Shown in pieces: positions 7,866 through 16,199 of a stretch of 64,000 nucleotides of DNA. Origin of the DNA: JAWKWH01 sp041397625 (lineage in GTDB: Bacteria; Pseudomonadota; Alphaproteobacteria; Rhizobiales; Rhizobiaceae); contig JAWKWH010000002.1 in the NCBI GenBank assembly GCA_041397625.1, forward strand, positions 1 through 64,000, in the 5' to 3' direction. The notes under the pieces are model-generated. The model saw only the letters and a list, made by a program, of their open reading frames with translations, searched no databases and was not told where the DNA came from. The translations under genes were made by a program, and so were the position numbers. Positions within the stretch are counted from its first letter, which is position 1. The number at the start of each line of letters is the position of its first letter.

Positions 7866-8573
7866 CTATCCCGGCTTGCCGGCTTTCGCGGCAATCCGGG
7901 CGAGGGTCTTTTCCGCCGTCAGTTCCCTGACAGCGCCGCTGCCGACCCAGCGCTCCGCCCTGTTGTCCGATGCGGCGAGCTTCTCGGCCAGCGCCAGGGC
8001 CGGGCCGTGGCATTGTGCGGAGCGCTTGCCGATCTGGCGCAGCGCCCAGTTGATCGCCTTCTTGACGAAATTGCGCGGATCGGCGGCGTTGCGCTCGATC
8101 AGCGGCAGCCATTTCAAAATGGCCTCATCCGGCGTCTTCTTCAGGTGGACCGCGCCCCAGGCGATCATGGCGAAGGCGGCGCGGCGGACGAATTCGCGCT
8201 CGTCTGAGGTGAATTCCGCGATCAGTTCGTCGGCAAGGCCGGCATCGATGAACAGGTCGGCCGCGTGGTCGACGATCTCCCAGGAATTGAATTCCGCCGC
8301 CCAGGCGCGCGCCTGGTCCGCCGTCACCTTCTTCGGCTCGTCGGTGAACAGGGCCAGAAGCCGCGCCTCGCGCACGCCGCTCGCCCACAGCTCGGCGGCG
8401 CGCCCGTGATCGCGCCCGATCGCGCGGGCAAGAGGGCGGAGAACGGCGTTGGAGATGCCAAGCGCCTTGCCGGTATCGATGCCGTAGCGCGCCATGCCGG
8501 CGATGTCTTCGGGCGAGGCGAGGGCGCGCAGATGGGCGAGTACCTGCCCGGCCGTCCAGTCCAGCGCCGGCAT
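7866..8573 (-). CDS. AlkD-like DNA alkylation repair protein
   Basis: 235 residues made of HEAT-like helical repeats. Family hallmarks are GISNAVLRPLARAIG, LWASGVREARLLALFTDEP, the FNSWEIVDHAADL segment with the conserved Trp-Asp region, and FVKKAINWALRQIGKRS. AlkD-type glycosylases remove positively charged alkylated bases without flipping them out. Some members of this family have lost catalysis, so activity is inferred only. It sits 6 bp downstream of the dehydrogenase gene on the same strand and probably shares its transcript. Confidence 0.85.
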   Translation of the reverse strand: MPALDWTAGQVLAHLRALASPEDIAGMARYGIDTGKALGISNAVLRPLARAIGRDHGRAAELWASGVREARLLALFTDEPKKVTADQARAWAAEFNSWEIVDHAADLFIDAGLADELIAEFTSDEREFVRRAAFAMIAWGAVHLKKTPDEAILKWLPLIERNAADPRNFVKKAINWALRQIGKRSAQCHGPALALAEKLAASDNRAERWVGSGAVRELTAEKTLARIAAKAGKPG

Positions 8574-8579
8574 CTGTCC

Positions 8580-9458
8580 CTACTTCTCCAGCCGCGCCAG
8601 CAACGATGACGTGTCCCAGCGATTGCCACCCATGATCTGCACCTGCTTGTAGAACTGGTCGACAAGCGCGGTGACCGGAAGCTGGGCGCCGTTGCGGTCG
8701 GCTTCGTCGAGGCAGATGCCGAGATCCTTGCGCATCCAGTCGACGGCGAAGCCGAAGTCGTACTCGCCCCTGTTCATGGTCTTGTGGCGGTTGTCCATCT
8801 GCCAGGACCCGGCCGCGCCCTTGGAAATGACGTCGATCACCTTCTCGATGTCGAGGCCGGCCTTCTTGCCGAAATGGATGCCCTCGGCCAGCCCCTGCAC
8901 AAGGCCGGCGATGCAGATCTGGTTGACCATCTTGGTAAGCTGGCCGGAACCGACCGGCCCCATCAGCCCGACCATCTTGGCGTAGGCTTCGATCACCGGC
9001 CTGGCGCGGGCAAACGTCTCCTCGTCGCCGCCGCACATGACGGTGAGCTGGCCGTTCTCGGCGCCGGCCTGGCCGCCGGAGACCGGCGCGTCGATGAAGC
9101 CGAAGCCCTTGTCGGCGGCGGCACCGGCAAGTTCGCGCGCCACTTCCGCCGACGCGGTGGTGTTGTCGATGAAGACGGAGCCCGACTTCATCGCCTCGAA
9201 GGCGCCGCCGGGGCCGGTGGTGACCTGGCGCAGGTCGTCGTCATTGCCGACGCAGGCGAAGACGAAATCCTTGTCCTTCGCCGCTTCGGCGGGCGTCAAC
9301 GCGTGCTCGCTCTTGTACTCGGCGGCCCATTTCTCCGCTTTCGACGCGGTGCGGTTATAGACCGTCATCTTGTGGCCGCCACGAGCCATCAGGTGCCCGG
9401 CCATCGGGTATCCCATCACGCCAAGACCCAGAAATGCCACTGTTGCCATCGTCGTCAT
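8580..9458 (-). CDS. NAD(P)-dependent beta-hydroxyacid dehydrogenase family protein
   Basis: 292 residues of the 3-hydroxyisobutyrate dehydrogenase / tartronate semialdehyde reductase family. The Rossmann motif GLGVMGYPMAGHL lies near the N-terminus. The substrate-binding DAPVSGGQAGAENGQLTV follows, and the catalytic lysine sits in GSGQLTKMVNQ. The C-terminal domain contains MRKDLGICLDEA. Sequence alone does not say whether it reduces tartronate semialdehyde, succinic semialdehyde or oxidises hydroxyisobutyrate. Two alternative ATGs are three codons apart; the longer is given. Confidence 0.88.
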   Translation of the reverse strand: MTTMATVAFLGLGVMGYPMAGHLMARGGHKMTVYNRTASKAEKWAAEYKSEHALTPAEAAKDKDFVFACVGNDDDLRQVTTGPGGAFEAMKSGSVFIDNTTASAEVARELAGAAADKGFGFIDAPVSGGQAGAENGQLTVMCGGDEETFARARPVIEAYAKMVGLMGPVGSGQLTKMVNQICIAGLVQGLAEGIHFGKKAGLDIEKVIDVISKGAAGSWQMDNRHKTMNRGEYDFGFAVDWMRKDLGICLDEADRNGAQLPVTALVDQFYKQVQIMGGNRWDTSSLLARLEK

Positions 9459-9665
9459 CCTCTCATGTTCACCCGTTTGTTAGCGCGCGGGCGGGCGCAA
9501 GAAAAGGGCGGATGGACCGACGGCGCATGAGGACGCGCAAAACCGCGTCCGGCAGGATTGCCGGTGGATGGTCGAAACGACAACCGGTTCAACATGGGAG
9601 AACCGCCGCCGCGGTATGTCGGCAACGAGGACGAAGCGGACCTTGATAGGATTTTTCCGACCCCC

Positions 9666-9688
9666 TAGGCTGTATCGACATACAGCCT
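9666..9688. repeat. perfect 9-bp inverted repeat carrying a dispersed repeat end
   Basis: AGGCTGTAT and ATACAGCCT flank CGAC, a perfect palindrome with a 4-base loop 31 bp before the HAD gene start. The left half plus loop (TAGGCTGTATCGACAT, 9666-9681) matches 15 of 16 bases of the left end of the MITE-like element at 41813-42007. It may be a solo terminal repeat, an operator, or a hairpin without a U-tract. Confidence 0.55.
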
Positions 9689-9719
9689 GGAACCGTTCAA
9701 AAGACATAGCGGGCCCACT

Positions 9720-10412
9720 TTGTCTTACCAGCTCTTCATTTTTGACTTCGACGGTACTCTCGCCAACACTCGGGAAGCCGTACTCAGATCGATGGCGATA
9801 ACCCTCGGCGAGTTCGTCGGTGGCAGGAAAACCATCCCGACAGAGCAGATCGAAGCGGTCGTTGCGACAGGCGCGACCCTTCCGAATGCGTTTGGTCTTT
9901 TGCTCGGCGGCGAGTTTCCGGAGGCCGAGCACGGGATCGAGGCGGCAGTTTCCCGATATCGCGCGATCTACGCCGAACATGCTGATGAATGGACAGTGCT
10001 CTATCCCGGAGTTGCGGATTTCCTGAAGACCGCGCAGGCTGGGGAAATCGCTTTGACCGTGGTCAGCAACAAGGGCGAACCCGCATTGCGTGCCTCCTTG
10101 AGCGCACTCGGGATCGCGGACCACTTCGCGCTGATTCTCGGAGAGCAGGCCGATCTCGACCCGAAACCCTCACCGGATATCTTCAACCATCGCATCGCCC
10201 CGGCATTTACGGACATTCCTCGAAACAGGATGTTGTTTGTCGGCGATACGCCCGCAGATCTGGCGTTCGCGAATTCGGTGGGCATCGATGCGTGCTGGGC
10301 CTCGCATGGTCACGGCGACGAAAAGGCCTGCCTGTCGCTCGACCCGGTCTGCGTGATCGATGGGTTCGACCAACTGGCAACCTTTGCAGGTCTGAAAGAC
10401 GCCACCGCGTGA
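9720..10412 (+). CDS. HAD-superfamily phosphatase (phosphoglycolate phosphatase-like)
   Basis: 230 residues. Motif I is FDFDGTLANT (nucleophile Asp at position 8 and acid two residues later), motif II VVSNKGE, motif III lysine in DLDPKPSPDIF, and motif IV FVGDTPADLAFA. The cap domain lies between motifs I and II. It resembles GmhB/Gph-type small-molecule phosphatases, substrate unknown. The start is TTG, directly followed by the family core. Codon use has more A/T third positions than its neighbours, and the gene stands alone behind a palindromic repeat, so recent acquisition is likely. It is distinct from the housekeeping gph at 43.9 kb. Confidence 0.85.
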   Translation: MSYQLFIFDFDGTLANTREAVLRSMAITLGEFVGGRKTIPTEQIEAVVATGATLPNAFGLLLGGEFPEAEHGIEAAVSRYRAIYAEHADEWTVLYPGVADFLKTAQAGEIALTVVSNKGEPALRASLSALGIADHFALILGEQADLDPKPSPDIFNHRIAPAFTDIPRNRMLFVGDTPADLAFANSVGIDACWASHGHGDEKACLSLDPVCVIDGFDQLATFAGLKDATA

Positions 10413-10458
10413 TGGCCCGCCACGGCCTTTCGGCCTGACCTTCGCATCGGTCGGGGGC

Positions 10459-11289
10459 CTACCGCTTCAGATGCCTTGTCAGGCGGGCTTCGATCCAGTT
10501 CCAGATGTTGCGCAGCGCTTCGACCACGATCAGATAGAACACGGCGGCCCACAGATAGGCCTGGAAGTCGAAGGTCTTGGAAAACACCCAGCGCGCCTGA
10601 CCCATCAGGTCATAGACGGTGATGATCGCGACGATCGCCGAGCCCTTGATCATAAGGATGATCTCATTGCCGTAAGGCCTGAGCGCCACGATCAGCGCCT
10701 GGGGCAGGATGATCTTGCGAAAGGCGAAAAATCGCTGCAGGCCAAGTGCCGCGGCGCCTTCCCACTGGCCCTTCGGCACGCTGCGGATGGCGCCGGCAAG
10801 GATCTCGGCCTGGTAGGCGGCGGTGTTGAGGGAGAAGGCCAGGAAGCCGCAGTTCCACGCGTCGCGGAAAAATCCCCAAAGGCCGATTGCCTTCAACTCC
10901 TTCGAGAACTGGCCGAGCCCGTAATAGATCAGGAACACCTGGGCGAGAAGCGGCGTGCCGCGGAACAGATAGATGTATCCATAGGCGAGCGCGGCGACGA
11001 ACCTGTTTTCGGAGAGCCTGCCGAGCGCGACCGGCAGCGACAGGATCGAGCCGGCAACCAGCGACGACAGCACGAGACTGAGCGTCACTTTCAGGCCTTC
11101 CCAGTAACGCGGGCCGTATTTCGCGACGAGTTCGGGATCCCATGCGGTGACGAGAAACCAGACGAACCCGGCGCCCAGCAGACCCCAGACAATCACCGAG
11201 AAATATCCGGCGATGCGCCCGCCGGTCCACGGCCGGGGCGGGTCCGGCGGTCGTTCGATCGTCGCGGTCCTTAGCGCCACGTCGCTCAT
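10459..11289 (-). CDS. polar amino acid ABC transporter permease (HisM/ArtM-like)
   Basis: 276 residues. A cytosolic N-terminus with a proline-rich stretch (ERPPDPPRPW) precedes five to six membrane helices. TM signatures of the HEQRo family are FRGTPLLAQVFLIYYGL and the EAA loop AAALGLQRFFAFRKIILPQA. It should form a heterodimer with the product of the preceding gene, with which it overlaps by 4 bases (ATGA), to import a polar or basic amino acid. The frame stays open further upstream, but the MSDVAL start fits the coupled overlap. It is the last gene of the cluster; no ATPase gene follows. Confidence 0.9.
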   Translation of the reverse strand: MSDVALRTATIERPPDPPRPWTGGRIAGYFSVIVWGLLGAGFVWFLVTAWDPELVAKYGPRYWEGLKVTLSLVLSSLVAGSILSLPVALGRLSENRFVAALAYGYIYLFRGTPLLAQVFLIYYGLGQFSKELKAIGLWGFFRDAWNCGFLAFSLNTAAYQAEILAGAIRSVPKGQWEGAAALGLQRFFAFRKIILPQALIVALRPYGNEIILMIKGSAIVAIITVYDLMGQARWVFSKTFDFQAYLWAAVFYLIVVEALRNIWNWIEARLTRHLKR

Positions 11290-11999
11290 CGGCCCGCCAG
11301 CCCCCGGTTGCCGTAGCGTTCGATGCGGCTGATGACGATGCCGGATATGATCGCCAGGACCAGATAGAGCAGGAAGGCGGTGCCGTAGAAGAAGAACGCC
11401 TGTTTTGTGACCCGCGCCGCAATACCGGTCTGGCGCAGAATGTCGGAGAGCGCGATGGTCGACACCAGTGCGGTGTCCTTGAGCAGGACCAGCCAGAGAT
11501 TGGACAGCCCCGGCAGCGCCAGCCGGATCAACTGCGGCAGCACGACCTTGCGCATGGTCTGGCCCCAGGTGAGGCCCACGGCAAAGCCGCCTTCGTACTG
11601 GCCCTTGGGAATGGCGCGGAAAGCCGACAAGAACACTTCCGACGCATAGGAGGAGAACACCACGCCCAGCGCCAGCATGCCGGCGAGGAAGGAATTGATC
11701 TCGATCGCCGTTTCCACGCCGATGAACAGCAGGAACTGGCGCAGGCCGATCTGCGCGCCGAAATAGATGAGAAACAGCGTCATCAGTTCCGGCAGGCCGC
11801 GAAAGATCGTCGTGTAGATGTTGGCCGCCAGCCGCAGCGACGGCTCTTCGGACTGCTTTGCCAGCGCAACGAAAAATCCGAGCGCCAGGCCGAAGGGAAG
11901 CGTGGCAAGTGCCAGCGTGACGGTGACAAACACGCCGGAAGCGATTTCGTCTCCCCATCCGTCAGGCCCGAAACTGAGCAGTTCCAGCACGCTGTCCAT
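11286..11999 (-). CDS. polar amino acid ABC transporter permease (HisQ/ArtQ-like)
   Basis: 237 residues, about five membrane helices. FRGLPELMTLFLIYFGAQ and the EAA loop FAVGLTWGQTMRKVVLPQLIR are characteristic of HisQ/OccQ-type permeases. It pairs with the overlapping downstream permease. The binding protein gene lies 80 bp upstream, separated by a strong hairpin at 12032-12056 that probably lowers permease expression relative to the binding protein. Confidence 0.92.
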   Translation of the reverse strand: MDSVLELLSFGPDGWGDEIASGVFVTVTLALATLPFGLALGFFVALAKQSEEPSLRLAANIYTTIFRGLPELMTLFLIYFGAQIGLRQFLLFIGVETAIEINSFLAGMLALGVVFSSYASEVFLSAFRAIPKGQYEGGFAVGLTWGQTMRKVVLPQLIRLALPGLSNLWLVLLKDTALVSTIALSDILRQTGIAARVTKQAFFFYGTAFLLYLVLAIISGIVISRIERYGNRGLAGR

Positions 12000-12031
12000 G
12001 TCCCCGCTTTCCGGCTATCGCCGGCCTGGCC

Positions 12032-12056
12032 CGGGAGGCGGTTCGGCCGCCTCCCG
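12032..12056 (-). promoter_or_regulatory. intercistronic stem-loop between binding protein and permease genes
   Basis: CGGGAGGCGG pairs perfectly with CCGCCTCCCG around a 5-base loop. It follows the binding-protein gene and precedes the permease genes on the minus strand. No U-tract follows, so it is more likely an mRNA-stabilising or partial-termination element, as commonly found behind periplasmic binding protein genes, than a full terminator. Confidence 0.6.
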
Positions 12057-12079
12057 AAGATTGCGAAAAATTGTGGCGG

Positions 12080-12871
12080 TCAACCGCCATAGGCATCGAA
12101 ATCGAAGTACTTGTCGTTGATTTCCTTGTACTTTCCGTTTGCACGAATGGCCTCGATGGCGGCGTTGAACTTCTCGCGAAGCTCGTCCTCTCCCTTGCGA
12201 ATGGCGATGCCGGCGCCTGGGCCATGGATCTCGACCACGGGCGTGATCGTGCCGACGATCTTGCAGCAGGCGCCATCCTCGGTCGCCAGCCATTCGCCGA
12301 GCACGATGACATCGTCGACGACCGCGTCGATGCGTCCGTTCACCAGATCGAGCTTGTATTCGTCAGCGGTCGGATAAAGTTTGATCTCGCTGTCGGTATA
12401 AGTGGCTTCGACATAATTGGAGTGGGTGGTCGAGCCCTGCGCGCCTACGACCTTGCCGGCGAGCGCGGCCGTGTCGACGCCGGTAATGTCGGTATCCTTC
12501 GGCGCTGCGACCGCGGGCGGCGTATTGTAGTACTTGTTGGTGAAATCGACCTGCTTCATGCGTTCTTCGGTGATCGACATGGAGGCGATGATCGCGTCGA
12601 ACTTGCCGGCCTGCAACGCCGGGATGATGCCGTCCCAATCCTGGGTGACGAACTCGCACTTCGCCTTCATCTCTTCGCAGAGCGCCTTGGCGATGTCGAT
12701 GTCGAAGCCGACCAGCGTGCCGTCCGACTCAAGGTTGTTGAAGGGCGGGTAGGCGCCCTCGGTGCCGATCTTGATCGACATCATGTCCTGGCTGTTCGCC
12801 GAACCTGCGCCAAGCGAGATTGCGACGGCGGCGGCCGAGACGGTAATGGCGAAGCGTTTCATGATACTCAT
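12080..12871 (-). CDS. periplasmic amino acid-binding protein of ABC transporter (ArgT/HisJ-like)
   Basis: 263 residues with a Sec signal peptide (about 1-27, SGAGSANSQ-type end). The SBP_bac_3 fold is shown by IGTEGAYPPFNNLESDGTLVGFDIDIAKALC, the ligand loop DWDGIIPALQAGKFDAIIASMSITEERM, and a DAVVDDVIVLGEWL hinge-region segment. Similarity is to lysine/arginine/ornithine and octopine/nopaline binders, so a basic amino acid is the likely ligand. GGGAGA precedes the ATG by 9 bases. It is the first gene of the transport operon. Confidence 0.92.
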   Translation of the reverse strand: MSIMKRFAITVSAAAVAISLGAGSANSQDMMSIKIGTEGAYPPFNNLESDGTLVGFDIDIAKALCEEMKAKCEFVTQDWDGIIPALQAGKFDAIIASMSITEERMKQVDFTNKYYNTPPAVAAPKDTDITGVDTAALAGKVVGAQGSTTHSNYVEATYTDSEIKLYPTADEYKLDLVNGRIDAVVDDVIVLGEWLATEDGACCKIVGTITPVVEIHGPGAGIAIRKGEDELREKFNAAIEAIRANGKYKEINDKYFDFDAYGG

Positions 12872-12991
12872 CTGGTTGTTGTCTCCCTGTACACACGGGG
12901 CCGGGGCAGCTCTTCTCGATGCCTCGCACGGCCACTGGGAGGGATACTCCCATTGTTTTCATCGAAAATGCAAGGCCAAACGGCGGTTGCG

Positions 12992-13513
12992 TCAGCGGCC
13001 ACCGGCGACCGGAGAGACCATGCGCGCCATCACGCCGTCGCGGTCGATGACAGCGTGTTTAAGCGCGCCCAGCACATGCAGGACGACCAGGGGTACGAAG
13101 AGCTGGCCCGATACTTCGTGCACCTCCTCCAACGCCTCGTGCAGCGAACGCATGGCCGGCATGGGCGAGGGGACGGAGAACAACCCGAAAATGTCGATCG
13201 GCTGGCCGAGCGACCAGATGACGAAAATGCCGGTGAGGGTAATGACGACCATGTTGATCAGAAAACCCCAGATGACGAGCTGGGACGCCAGGTTGAGCAG
13301 CCAGTTCTGGGCCGGCTTGTCGGTCATGCCGCGGGCAAGGCGGCGGAATACGCGCCAGATCAGAAACAGGCCGCCAATGAACCCGGCGCCGACATGAAAG
13401 GCGAAAGCCAGGCTGCCGCGCTCACCCTCGTGGGTGAAGAACAGCGAGATGACCAGGGCGGCCGCAATCCAGTGGGCAATGATCGATGTCCGATTATATC
13501 CGCTTGTCGTCAT
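12992..13513 (-). CDS. cytochrome b561
   Basis: 173 residues with four predicted membrane helices. YNRTSIIAHWIAAALVI carries the first haem-ligating His, FHVGAG the second and a C-terminal VHEVSGQLFVPLVVLHVLGALKH two more, as in bacterial b561 (YodB/CybB-like) proteins that pass electrons between quinol and periplasmic acceptors or superoxide. It is transcribed on its own. The region between it and the binding protein gene (about 120 bp) shows no gene. Confidence 0.88.
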   Translation of the reverse strand: MTTSGYNRTSIIAHWIAAALVISLFFTHEGERGSLAFAFHVGAGFIGGLFLIWRVFRRLARGMTDKPAQNWLLNLASQLVIWGFLINMVVITLTGIFVIWSLGQPIDIFGLFSVPSPMPAMRSLHEALEEVHEVSGQLFVPLVVLHVLGALKHAVIDRDGVMARMVSPVAGGR

Positions 13514-13620
13514 GGCTGGGGTTCCAATGGATTCGGGCCGCGACCATTAATCTGCCGATACGGCGCCAGCTCAACTTAAACATCCGTAATGTTTCGGTAA
13601 TCTTGCCGGCGTCGACCGGC

Positions 13621-14349
13621 TCACACCAGCCCGCGCAGCAGATAGCCGACGGCATAGGCGGTTGCCGCGGCAATGGTGCCGATGGCGAAGGTTTCGATGC
13701 CCGACCGCCACCATGGCGACAGCGACCAGATGCTCTTGGCGGCGCCGATGAGGAAGAAGACGAAGCCGGTCATTGTCACCGACAGCGTGAAGGAGGCGTC
13801 GAGGCCGAAGGCAAAGGGCAAGAGCGGGACGGCGCCGCAGACGAGAAACGCCAGGAAAGTCGCGCCGCCGGCCTTGAGCGGCGAGGGTTCGGCAAGGCCG
13901 AAGCCGTATTCCTCGGTCAGCATGAACTCGATCCAGCGCTGTTCGTCGGCGGTGATCGCATCGACGGCCTCCTCCAGCGCGTGGCCCGATAGGCCCTTCA
14001 TCGCCAGAAGCTGGCGTACCTCCTCGCGCTCGCCGTCCGGGTCGACGCGGATGTGGTTGATTTCGACGGCCCGCGCCTTGGCTCGCTCATCGGTCACGGT
14101 CTTGGTGCCGCTGTAGTTGCTGGCCGCCATCGAGAAGCCGTCGGCCAGAAGGTTGGCCAGACCGAGGATCAGGATCACGCTCGACGACAGCGAGGCGCCG
14201 ACAACGCCTGCGACGATGGCGAATGTGGTGATGGCGCCGTCGATGCCGCCATAGACGAAATCGCGCACGTAATTGGGCTTGGCGCCGGTATTGAGGCGTT
14301 CGGCGATCGCCTTGCGGGAGTGGCTGTGTTCGAGCTTGGAACCCGGCAT
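13621..14349 (-). CDS. VIT1/CCC1-family iron/manganese transporter
   Basis: 242 residues. VRDFVYGGIDGAITTFAIVAGVVGA and LGLANLLADGFSMAASNYSG are the defining VIT1/CCC1 helices with the metal-path Asp and Met residues. A cytosolic helical stretch rich in Glu and Asp follows (EREEVRQLLAMKGL..EEAVDAIT), as in plant VIT1 metal-binding domains but shorter. Three C-terminal helices complete it. Family members move Fe2+ or Mn2+ out of the cytosol; the metal is not certain. Single-gene unit. Confidence 0.9.
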   Translation of the reverse strand: MPGSKLEHSHSRKAIAERLNTGAKPNYVRDFVYGGIDGAITTFAIVAGVVGASLSSSVILILGLANLLADGFSMAASNYSGTKTVTDERAKARAVEINHIRVDPDGEREEVRQLLAMKGLSGHALEEAVDAITADEQRWIEFMLTEEYGFGLAEPSPLKAGGATFLAFLVCGAVPLLPFAFGLDASFTLSVTMTGFVFFLIGAAKSIWSLSPWWRSGIETFAIGTIAAATAYAVGYLLRGLV

Positions 14350-14400
14350 GGCTATGTCCCCTTGAAGATGCGGTTGTGCGGTTGCGCGGAGGCGCCGGGG

Positions 14401-15684
14401 TCAGGACCCGTTGATGCCCAGTTCGCCGAAGGGGATGTAGTTCACCATGTCGCCTTCGTCGACGGCCGTGACATCCTCGCCGATTTCGATCAGGCCGGTG
14501 GCAAGCCGCAGGCCGGAGATCAGTCCCGAACCGTCGCGGGGAAACTTGCGCGCGACGGGCACGCCGTCTTCACCGGTCTCCAGCCAGCCGCGCCAGAACT
14601 CGCGCCGGTCGGGTTTCTTCTTCGGCACGGAAAAGCCCGCGGGAACGGGATAGCGCTGCGGTTGGCGCCAATGGCCGCCGCCGAGCGCGACGACGGCCGG
14701 GCGGACATAGAGCAGGAAACAGACGAAGGCGGCGACGGGATTGCCCGGCAGGCCGATGACCGCGCAATCGCCGATCTGGCCCATCGCCATCGGCCGGCCG
14801 GGCTTGATGGCGATCTGCCACAGATGTCGTTTTCCCAGCCGGCCGATCGTCTCGACGATATGGTCTTCCTCGCCGCGCGAGGCGCCGCCGGAGGTGATGA
14901 TGAGATCGTGGCCGGCGGCCGCTTCGGCAAGCGCCGCGGACACGGCCCCGGCATCGTCAGCAAGCGCGCCGAGGTCGGTGACCGTTACCGGCAGCGAGGC
15001 GGCGAGGGCGGCGAGCATCGCCCGGTTCGAATCGTAGACCTGGCCGTGACGGATCGGCGCGCCAGGTTGGACCAGTTCATCGCCGCTGGAAACCAGCGCG
15101 ACGCGGACAGGCCTGAACACGTCGACCAAAGCCATTCCCAGCGACGCGATGGCCGCCACGTCCTGCGGCTGCAGGAACCGTCCGGGCTCAAGCACGGTAT
15201 CGCCTTCACGCAGATCCTCGCCCGCGCGGCGTATATTGGCGCCTCGCCTGGTGCCCTGCGGTATCGTTACATGACGGCCGTCCGGCGAAACCTCGCAATC
15301 CTCCTGCATGACCACAGTGTCGACGCCGTCGGGCAGCGCCGCGCCGGTGAAGATGCGTGCCGCCTGACCCTTTCCCACATTGCCGTTGAAACGGGAGCCG
15401 GCTGGAATGCGGCTCACGACCGGCAGCACGGTGTCGCCGCTCGCCTCGAGCGACGCCTGGGCGAAGGCGTAGCCGTCGACGGCCGAGTTGGTGTGCAGCG
15501 GTACGTCGCGCGGCGCGGCGATCGGATTTGCGAGAACCCGGCCGCCGGCCCTGGCGACGGCAACCTGTTCGGCTGCGACCACTGGAGCGAGGCGTTCGAG
15601 AATGAGCGCCAGGCACTCGTCGTGGCGCAGGCGATCCTTGTCGTGGAGAAAGCAGTCGTCGAGCAGCTTCTTGCCCGTGTTCAC
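14401..15684 (-). CDS. moeA: molybdopterin molybdenumtransferase MoeA
   Basis: 427 residues. Inserts molybdate into adenylylated molybdopterin, the last common step of Mo cofactor synthesis. Domain order: N-terminal MoeA_N with NSAVDGYAF and FTGAALPDGVDTVVMQED, then the MoCF-binding domain with YDSNRAMLAAL, ITSGGASRGEEDH and AIKPGRPMAMG, GLPGNPVAAFVCF, and a beta-rich C-terminal domain. It overlaps mobB by 4 bases, making it the last gene of the fdhD-mobA-mobB-moeA operon. Confidence 0.95.
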   Translation of the reverse strand: MNTGKKLLDDCFLHDKDRLRHDECLALILERLAPVVAAEQVAVARAGGRVLANPIAAPRDVPLHTNSAVDGYAFAQASLEASGDTVLPVVSRIPAGSRFNGNVGKGQAARIFTGAALPDGVDTVVMQEDCEVSPDGRHVTIPQGTRRGANIRRAGEDLREGDTVLEPGRFLQPQDVAAIASLGMALVDVFRPVRVALVSSGDELVQPGAPIRHGQVYDSNRAMLAALAASLPVTVTDLGALADDAGAVSAALAEAAAGHDLIITSGGASRGEEDHIVETIGRLGKRHLWQIAIKPGRPMAMGQIGDCAVIGLPGNPVAAFVCFLLYVRPAVVALGGGHWRQPQRYPVPAGFSVPKKKPDRREFWRGWLETGEDGVPVARKFPRDGSGLISGLRLATGLIEIGEDVTAVDEGDMVNYIPFGELGINGS

Positions 15685-16199
15685 GCCGCTTTCTCCTTCA
15701 GGCCGCTTTTCAGTTCGACGAAATCGGCGATGCGGGCGATATCGTTGATGTCGAAGACGGGAAGCTTCTCGCCGCTCACCTCGTGATCGGCGGCGATCGC
15801 GACGATGGCCGGGTCGGTCACCGACAGGGGCTGATCGTCCTTGGTGCCCCTGCGCCGCGCCTCGATCTTGGGATGCGGTTCGCGCTTGTAACCTTCCACC
15901 AGCACTATGTCACAGGGCTCCAGCCGATCGAGAATCTCATCGATCGGCGGCTCCTTCTCGCCGCGCATTTCATGCATGAGCGCCCAGCGCACGCCGGAGA
16001 CGATCGCCACCTCGCCGGCACCGGCTTCGCGGTGACGGTGGCTGTCGGACCCCTCGCGGTCGATGTCGAAGGCGTGGTGGGCGTGCTTGATGGTCGAAAC
16101 CCTGTAGCCGCGCGCCGTCAGTTCGGCGACGAGACCGGCGGTCAGCGTCGTCTTGCCGGAGTTCTTCCAGCCGGTAATGCCGAACACGCGATGTTTCAA
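15681..16199 (-). CDS. mobB: molybdopterin-guanine dinucleotide biosynthesis adaptor MobB
   Basis: 172 residues. A GTP-binding P-loop, GWKNSGKTTLTAGL, lies at the N-terminus and is followed by the MobB motifs TIKHAHHAFDIDREGSDSHRH (here shortened to the H/D-rich core) and DIVLVEGYKREPHPKIE. MobB supports MobA in attaching GMP to molybdopterin. It overlaps both mobA and moeA by 4 bases (ATGA), so translation of all three is probably coupled. Confidence 0.94.
   Translation of the reverse strand: MKHRVFGITGWKNSGKTTLTAGLVAELTARGYRVSTIKHAHHAFDIDREGSDSHRHREAGAGEVAIVSGVRWALMHEMRGEKEPPIDEILDRLEPCDIVLVEGYKREPHPKIEARRRGTKDDQPLSVTDPAIVAIAADHEVSGEKLPVFDINDIARIADFVELKSGLKEKAA

Noticed and set aside
14053..15786. 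Long open frame antisense to moeA, mobB and part of the VIT1 gene
   Set aside because: Shadow frame; it crosses several gene boundaries on the other strand.
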